DNA of 64,000 bases from Sinomicrobium weinanense (GTDB lineage: Bacteria; Bacteroidota; Bacteroidia; Flavobacteriales; Flavobacteriaceae). The DNA lies in the NCBI RefSeq assembly GCF_018863395.1, contig NZ_JAHKRR010000003.1, forward strand, positions 496,001 to 560,000. Reading direction: 5' to 3'. Position numbers and translations under genes: made by a program. Position 1 is the stretch's first letter, and every line of letters begins with the position of its first letter. The notes under the pieces were generated by a model that searched no databases, was not told the origin of the DNA, and saw only the letters and a list, made by a program, of their open reading frames with translations. Below, in pieces: positions 60,140 to 64,000 of the stretch.

Positions 60140-60604
60140 ATGCCCGGAACATTCTCACAGATATACATTCAGGTTGTTTTCGCGGTAAAAGGCAGGCAAA
60201 ACCTCATTGCCCAATCGTGGAAGGACAACCTCTATAAATATATTTCAGGGATTATCAAGGGCAAAGGGCAAAAATCCATTATTGTGAACGGAATGCCCGA
60301 TCACATTCATGTATTTATCGGGTTAAAACCTTCCATGGCTATCTCCGATCTGGTTAGGGATATTAAAAATAATTCTTCCAAATTCATCAATGAAAACAAA
60401 TTTGTTAAAGGAAATTTTTCATGGCAGGAAGGTTATGGCGCTTTTTCGTATTCCCAATCTCATATTGATAATGTATATCATTATATATTGAACCAGGAAA
60501 AACACCATAAAAAAAGGACGTTCAGAGAAGAATATATAGATTTCCTGAAGAAATTTGAAATCGAGCATGATGAGAAATATTTATTTGAATGGGTGGACGG
60601 ATAG
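60140..60604 (+). CDS. REP-associated tyrosine transposase (RAYT), Y1_Tnp / IS200-like
   Basis: 154 residues, full domain. The HUH metal motif is MPDHIHVFIG (His55 and His57) and the nucleophile tyrosine is in NVYHYILNQEKHH (near 113-115). The segment FSWQEGYGAFSYSQS is the usual IS200-type signature. These enzymes nick single-stranded hairpins at terminal palindromes. No tnpB is nearby, and the gene is flanked by paired REP units, so a RAYT is more likely than an intact IS200. It looks intact. The start at 60140 lies 13 bp after REP-B. Confidence 0.87.
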   Translation: MPGTFSQIYIQVVFAVKGRQNLIAQSWKDNLYKYISGIIKGKGQKSIIVNGMPDHIHVFIGLKPSMAISDLVRDIKNNSSKFINENKFVKGNFSWQEGYGAFSYSQSHIDNVYHYILNQEKHHKKRTFREEYIDFLKKFEIEHDEKYLFEWVDG

Positions 60605-60608
60605 TGTC

Positions 60609-60621
60609 ACCCCTTCGGGGT
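60609..60621. repeat. REP-like palindrome after the transposase stop
   Basis: ACCCCTTCGGGGT, a 5-bp stem with a 3-nt loop, 4 bp after the stop codon. It resembles REP units in inverted orientation. Confidence 0.6.
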
Positions 60622-60650
60622 TAATTGATTTGCCTTCAATACATGTTCTA

Positions 60651-60711
60651 TAATAATGTCATCCCTTCGGGATTAAATGCAACACAAAATCCCGAAGGGA
60701 TGACATTATTA
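60651..60711. repeat. Head-to-head REP-A pair forming a 24-bp perfect inverted repeat
   Basis: Inverted REP-A (60651-60674) and direct REP-A (60688-60711) are exact reverse complements over 24 bp, with a 13-nt loop. The right copy also begins the second A-B pair. Confidence 0.8.
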
Positions 60712-60742
60712 CAACCCAAACAATATCGCATTCATTAATAAA

Positions 60743-60755
60743 ACCCTGAAAGGGT
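60743..60755. repeat. REP-B, right copy
   Basis: ACCCTGAAAGGGT, identical to 60115-60127 and continuing with GAAAC in both copies. It starts 54 bp after the right REP-A core and ends 14 bp before the next gene, whose leader it therefore forms. Confidence 0.75.
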
Positions 60756-60769
60756 GAAACATATATCAT

Positions 60770-61927
60770 ATGAAATTCCTGAAAGCATTTTTCAAATGGC
60801 TGTTGATCCTCGTTATCCTCCTGATTGCATTTCTTTATATCTTCAACTACGACTACCTACTCAAGGCGGTGATCAACATTTACGGCAGGGGCCATACCAC
60901 GGCCTACCTCGACGATTATACCGTTTTTGACAACCGGATCGTCGAAAAAGGCGACCCCCAGCCCTGGCCCTTACATCGGGATTACAACAAGGCAACGGCA
61001 ACGGAAAAACTGGAAAGCACCCACAACGAACTTGGGACCGTGGCTTTTCTCATCATTAAAAACGACAGCATCTGGTATGAGAAATATTATGAAGATTACG
61101 ACAAGGATTCCAAAAGCAATTCTTTCTCTATGGCCAAAAGCATGGTTTCGGCTATGCTGGGCAAGGCCATTATGGAAGGTAAAATAAAGGGCCTGGAGCA
61201 ACCGGTAAGCGATTTCTTTCCTGAATTTTCCGAAGGCATGGCTGCCCGTTTAACCGTGGGCGACCTCTCTTCCATGGCCAGCGGGCTCAATTGGGACGAA
61301 TCGTATTACAGTCCTTTCTCTATCACCACCAGGGCCTATTTTGACGACAACCTCCGCGATGTTATCCTGGGACTGAAAGTCGTGGAAGAACGCGGGCAAT
61401 ATTACAAATACCTCAGCGGCAATACGGAACTGCTGGCTATGGTGCTGGAGAAAGCTACCGGAAAAACCCTGTCTGCCTACCTTTCCGACAAGTTCTGGAA
61501 ACCCCTGGGCGCTGAAAACGATGCGTTATGGCAACTGGACAGCGAAAAGGACGGCCTGGAAAAAGCCTATTGCTGTGTGGCCAGCAACGCCAGGGATTTT
61601 GCCCGCTTCGGAAAGTTATACAAGGACCATGGCCAATGGAACGGGAAGCAGTTACTGGATTCTTCCTTTATAGCCAGATCCGTGACACCCCGGTTTCCGG
61701 ACTCCCCGCAATACGGTTACGGTTTCTGGCTCAGCAATCACAGGAACAAGGAGATCTTTTATATGCGAGGGCATTTGGGGCAATATGTCATTGCAATCCC
61801 GGAAGACGATCTTATCATCGTAAGACTGGGACACCGGAAAGCAATCCAAACCGAAGGCGATCCACACAGCAGTGATTTTTACACTTATATTGATGAAACT
61901 TATAAAATACTCAAAAAAAACCCTTAA
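60770..61927 (+). CDS. Serine hydrolase, beta-lactamase class C / penicillin-binding-like
   Basis: 385 residues. An N-terminal TM anchor lies at about 8-26 (FKWLLILVILLIAFLYIF). The SxxK motif is FSMAKSMVSAM (Ser120-Lys123), the second motif is YLSGNTE (Tyr-Ser-Gly-Asn), and the third is RGHLGQYV (HxG). Class C-type serine hydrolases include esterases and D-aminopeptidases; true beta-lactamase activity is not implied. Its leader contains a REP-B palindrome, so the REP pair may have inserted just before it. Confidence 0.88.
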   Translation: MKFLKAFFKWLLILVILLIAFLYIFNYDYLLKAVINIYGRGHTTAYLDDYTVFDNRIVEKGDPQPWPLHRDYNKATATEKLESTHNELGTVAFLIIKNDSIWYEKYYEDYDKDSKSNSFSMAKSMVSAMLGKAIMEGKIKGLEQPVSDFFPEFSEGMAARLTVGDLSSMASGLNWDESYYSPFSITTRAYFDDNLRDVILGLKVVEERGQYYKYLSGNTELLAMVLEKATGKTLSAYLSDKFWKPLGAENDALWQLDSEKDGLEKAYCCVASNARDFARFGKLYKDHGQWNGKQLLDSSFIARSVTPRFPDSPQYGYGFWLSNHRNKEIFYMRGHLGQYVIAIPEDDLIIVRLGHRKAIQTEGDPHSSDFYTYIDETYKILKKNP

Positions 61928-61929
61928 TC

Positions 61930-61947
61930 ATTTGTTATTTAACAAAT
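61930..61947. promoter_or_regulatory. 18-bp palindrome between serine hydrolase and S41 peptidase
   Basis: ATTTGTTA-TT-TAACAAAT is a perfect 8-bp inverted repeat with a 2-nt spacer. It begins 3 bp after the hydrolase stop and lies 60 bp before the S41 start. It could be an operator or a weak hairpin. Confidence 0.4.
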
Positions 61948-62007
61948 ATTTAGATTGTATGTGATGTTTTTTGCTCTTCCTTTAATGGAAGAAAAACCCA
62001 CGCCATT

Positions 62008-64000
62008 ATGAAAAATCATTACATTTTTATTCTATTCTTCGCACATTATTGTATTTACGGACAATCCCAGGATTTCAATTTCAGCTTTGAAGACATTGAA
62101 GGGGAAACACCCATGGGCTGGAAGCTCTTTGGAAATGAGAATTATGATGCCTTTGTAGATAGTACCATTTCGGAGCATGGTAAGAATGCGGCTGTTATAG
62201 AATACCATGGAGATCATCCCGAATTTAAAGCGTGGGCCTATGATATTCCCGCAAAATACAAGGGTAAAAAAATAAAGCTCTCCGGTTATATAAAAACGGA
62301 AAATGTCACAGACGGCTATGCAGGTCTATGGATGCGCATAGACCCCAGGGTTTCATTCGACAATATGCAAAACAGGGGGATCACGGGAACAACGGACTGG
62401 AAAAAATACGAGATCACCCTTGATCTCAAGCCCGATGAAGCCCGGGAAATAGTCTTCGGGGGCCTTTTGGTGGGAAAAGGAAAAATGTGGATAGACGACC
62501 TCCAAGTTTCCATAAATGGAAAACTGATCGAAAAAGCTCCTCTAAAAAAACTTTCCCCTGCAGAAAAGGATCGTGAATTTGATCAGGGTTCCCGCATAAA
62601 ATTCCCGGAACTCAACGATAAAATGATCAGCAATCTCGATCTGCTCGGAAAGATATGGGGCTTTTTAAAATATTATCATCCAGAGATCGGTGCGAGAAAC
62701 TACAACTGGGATTACGAATTGTTCCGGATACTGCCCGAATACCTACGTGCTTCCACCGATAAGGAAAGAGATGATACCCTATACGCCTGGATAGAAAAAT
62801 ACGGTTCTGTCGAAATCTGCAACACCTGCCAGGCGACTTCAGAAGATGCATTTTTGAAACCGGACCTGGCCTGGATCGATCACAGCGGCTTGTCTCCAAG
62901 ACTAAAAGACAAACTACATTACATACAACAAAACCGGCATCAGGGAAAGCACTACTACATAAGCAGTGCCCCCGGGTCAGGGAACCCGGAATTTAGGCAT
63001 GAAAATCTCTACTCCCAAATGTTTTACCCGGATGAAGGCTTCAGGTTACTGGCATTATACCGGTATTGGAATATGATCCAGTACTACTTCCCTTATAAAC
63101 ATTTGATAAGTAAAGACTGGAATAAGACCCTAAAGACATATATCCCAAAATTTATCCATGCCAAAAATGAACTGGAATATGAACTGGCCACCCTGCGAAT
63201 CATTGGGGACATACAAGACACTCATGCTAATTTATACGGTCAGAATAATGCCATTCGGGAGTGGAAGGGAGCGCTTCGTGCTCCGGTAGTGACCCGGTTC
63301 ATCGAAAACAAGCTGACAGTCATTGACTACTATAACCCTAAATTCAAAGACCGGACAGGATTGGAAAAAGGCGATGTAATTACCAAAATAAACGGCAAGC
63401 CCGTAACTACGCTGATTGAAGAAAAGCTACCTTATTACCCGGCTTCCAACTATACTTCACAATTACTCGGTATGTCCCGGGACCTTTTACGCTCAAATAA
63501 AAGCACCATACAGATAAATTATATAAGAGATCGGGAAGAACTGTCTAAAACCCTGAAACTATACCACAGCGATTCGCTTAATATAACATCCTGGTACAGA
63601 CGCGGTGAAGCAGATAAAAGTTATAAGTTTTTAGATGGAAATATAGGTTATATCACTTTGAAAAGCATTAAACAAAAAGACATTAAAAAGATAAAAAAAG
63701 AATTTATGAACGCCAGGGGGATTATTGTAGATATACGAAATTATCCGAAAACTTTTGTTCCGTTTACCCTGGGGTCTTTCTTTACCTCCCGTCTTTCTCC
63801 ATTTGTAAAGATCACCGCAGCTAATTACAACAACCCGGGAGAGTTTACCTTTACCAGAACCAATAAAATTCCACCTAAAAAGAAAACCTTTAAGGGAAAA
63901 GTAGTGGTCCTCGTCAATGAAAATTCCCTGAGCCAGTCAGAATACACAGCCATGGCATTCAGGGCAGGGGACAATGTTACTATCGTAGGGAGTACCACGG
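62008..64000 (+). CDS. S41 family peptidase with an N-terminal CBM-like domain (partial, cut by window end)
   Basis: At least 664 residues, open to the window edge. A signal peptide (NHYIFILFFAHYCIYGQ) is followed by a jelly-roll-like domain at about 20-170 (DFNFSFEDIEGETPMGWKLF, MWIDDLQVSI), as found ahead of some Bacteroidota S41 enzymes. The middle has the conserved NLDLLGKIWGFLKYYHP region, a PDZ-like stretch (GLEKGDVITKINGKPVTTL), and the catalytic core with the Ser in NENSLSQSEYTAMAF. The Lys/His partner lies beyond the window. It is unlike the processing peptidase at 9971. Confidence 0.85.
   Translation, partial: MKNHYIFILFFAHYCIYGQSQDFNFSFEDIEGETPMGWKLFGNENYDAFVDSTISEHGKNAAVIEYHGDHPEFKAWAYDIPAKYKGKKIKLSGYIKTENVTDGYAGLWMRIDPRVSFDNMQNRGITGTTDWKKYEITLDLKPDEAREIVFGGLLVGKGKMWIDDLQVSINGKLIEKAPLKKLSPAEKDREFDQGSRIKFPELNDKMISNLDLLGKIWGFLKYYHPEIGARNYNWDYELFRILPEYLRASTDKERDDTLYAWIEKYGSVEICNTCQATSEDAFLKPDLAWIDHSGLSPRLKDKLHYIQQNRHQGKHYYISSAPGSGNPEFRHENLYSQMFYPDEGFRLLALYRYWNMIQYYFPYKHLISKDWNKTLKTYIPKFIHAKNELEYELATLRIIGDIQDTHANLYGQNNAIREWKGALRAPVVTRFIENKLTVIDYYNPKFKDRTGLEKGDVITKINGKPVTTLIEEKLPYYPASNYTSQLLGMSRDLLRSNKSTIQINYIRDREELSKTLKLYHSDSLNITSWYRRGEADKSYKFLDGNIGYITLKSIKQKDIKKIKKEFMNARGIIVDIRNYPKTFVPFTLGSFFTSRLSPFVKITAANYNNPGEFTFTRTNKIPPKKKTFKGKVVVLVNENSLSQSEYTAMAFRAGDNVTIVGSTT

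Larger units (their letters stand above)
60063..60755 (+). mobile_element. REP-bounded RAYT-like transposon/REPIN locus
   Basis: A transposase gene is bounded on both sides by the same ordered pair of short palindromes (60063-60130 and 60688-60755), with extra inverted copies between the stop and the right pair. I see no target-site duplication. Confidence 0.65.

Noticed and set aside
60140-60604. Complete IS200/IS605 insertion sequence
   Set aside because: No tnpB and no clear left/right end structure; paired REP units fit a RAYT better.
60651-60711. Terminator of the transposase gene
   Set aside because: The 24-bp inverted repeat has no T run and is made of two REP-A copies, so it is listed as a repeat, although it could still affect transcript ends.
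60063-60755. CRISPR array
   Set aside because: The repeats are short palindromes in mixed orientation with irregular spacing and no spacers of constant length; no cas gene is near.
60770-61927. Beta-lactamase resistance gene
   Set aside because: The class C motifs are shared by many esterases and peptidases; the family and context do not support antibiotic resistance.

Overview
The window looks like chromosomal DNA of a member of the Bacteroidota, most likely family Flavobacteriaceae, with moderate GC. The evidence is the Bacteroidota promoter hexamer TAnnTTTG in front of several genes, the scarcity of Shine-Dalgarno sequences, typical flavobacterial gene sets (DUF177-rpmF-fabH-accB-accC, an AraC regulator divergent from hemA, hemH next to a HemJ-like gene), a TonB-dependent receptor with an N-terminal carboxypeptidase-like domain, and dispersed palindromes of the kind common in this phylum. 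I see no rRNA, tRNA, CRISPR array or prophage. The only mobile gene is one small HUH transposase.

Layout. 1-1657: the end of an ECF sigma factor, then a protein that joins a cytoplasmic anti-sigma-like region, one inner-membrane helix, a ~200-residue linker and an outer-membrane beta-barrel. 1754-9902: mixed housekeeping and small metabolic genes (VOC proteins, crotonase, a divergent MATE/MarR pair with two 14-bp operators, GNAT, rsmI, tdk, alr). 9971-18989: a minus-strand run with three peptidases, the NAD salvage pair pncA-pncB, rnpA and an MBL hydrolase. 19488-25537: four plus-strand genes for a DUF202 membrane protein, two CPA2 antiporters and an SLC13-type permease, behind a structured leader. 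26149-32454: the acc/fab lipid genes with rpmF, then pdxA and ribE. 32509-34692: an AT-rich patch with an AraC regulator and two small genes. 34861-46489: a minus-strand run with crotonase, histidine kinase, HemJ-like protein, MATE, hemH, phytase, TonB receptor, ThuA and AraC. 46677-56124: a heme locus, hemA-hemC-(trkH-trkA)-hemD-hemE-(unknown)-hemF-hemB. 56140-64000: DUF3667, two unknown proteins, a CorC-type protein, ogt, a REP-flanked transposase, a serine hydrolase and an S41 peptidase cut by the window edge.

How the genes work together. The window holds eight of the steps from glutamyl-tRNA to heme (hemA, B, C, D, E, F, J-like, H); hemL is not here. The phytase and TonB receptor form a likely outer-membrane phosphate-scavenging pair. 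The antiporters and the Trk system make the window rich in monovalent cation transport. Two separate AraC-family genes each face a promoter that has a perfect -7 box, no -33 box, and a direct repeat spaced 21 bp in place of the -33 element.

The observations I would follow first are the dual-membrane anti-sigma/beta-barrel protein at the left edge, the RAYT-like transposase with paired REP units, the two matched AraC target promoters, and a nested-hairpin repeat present twice. All functional calls come from reading motifs by eye; no database search was possible.
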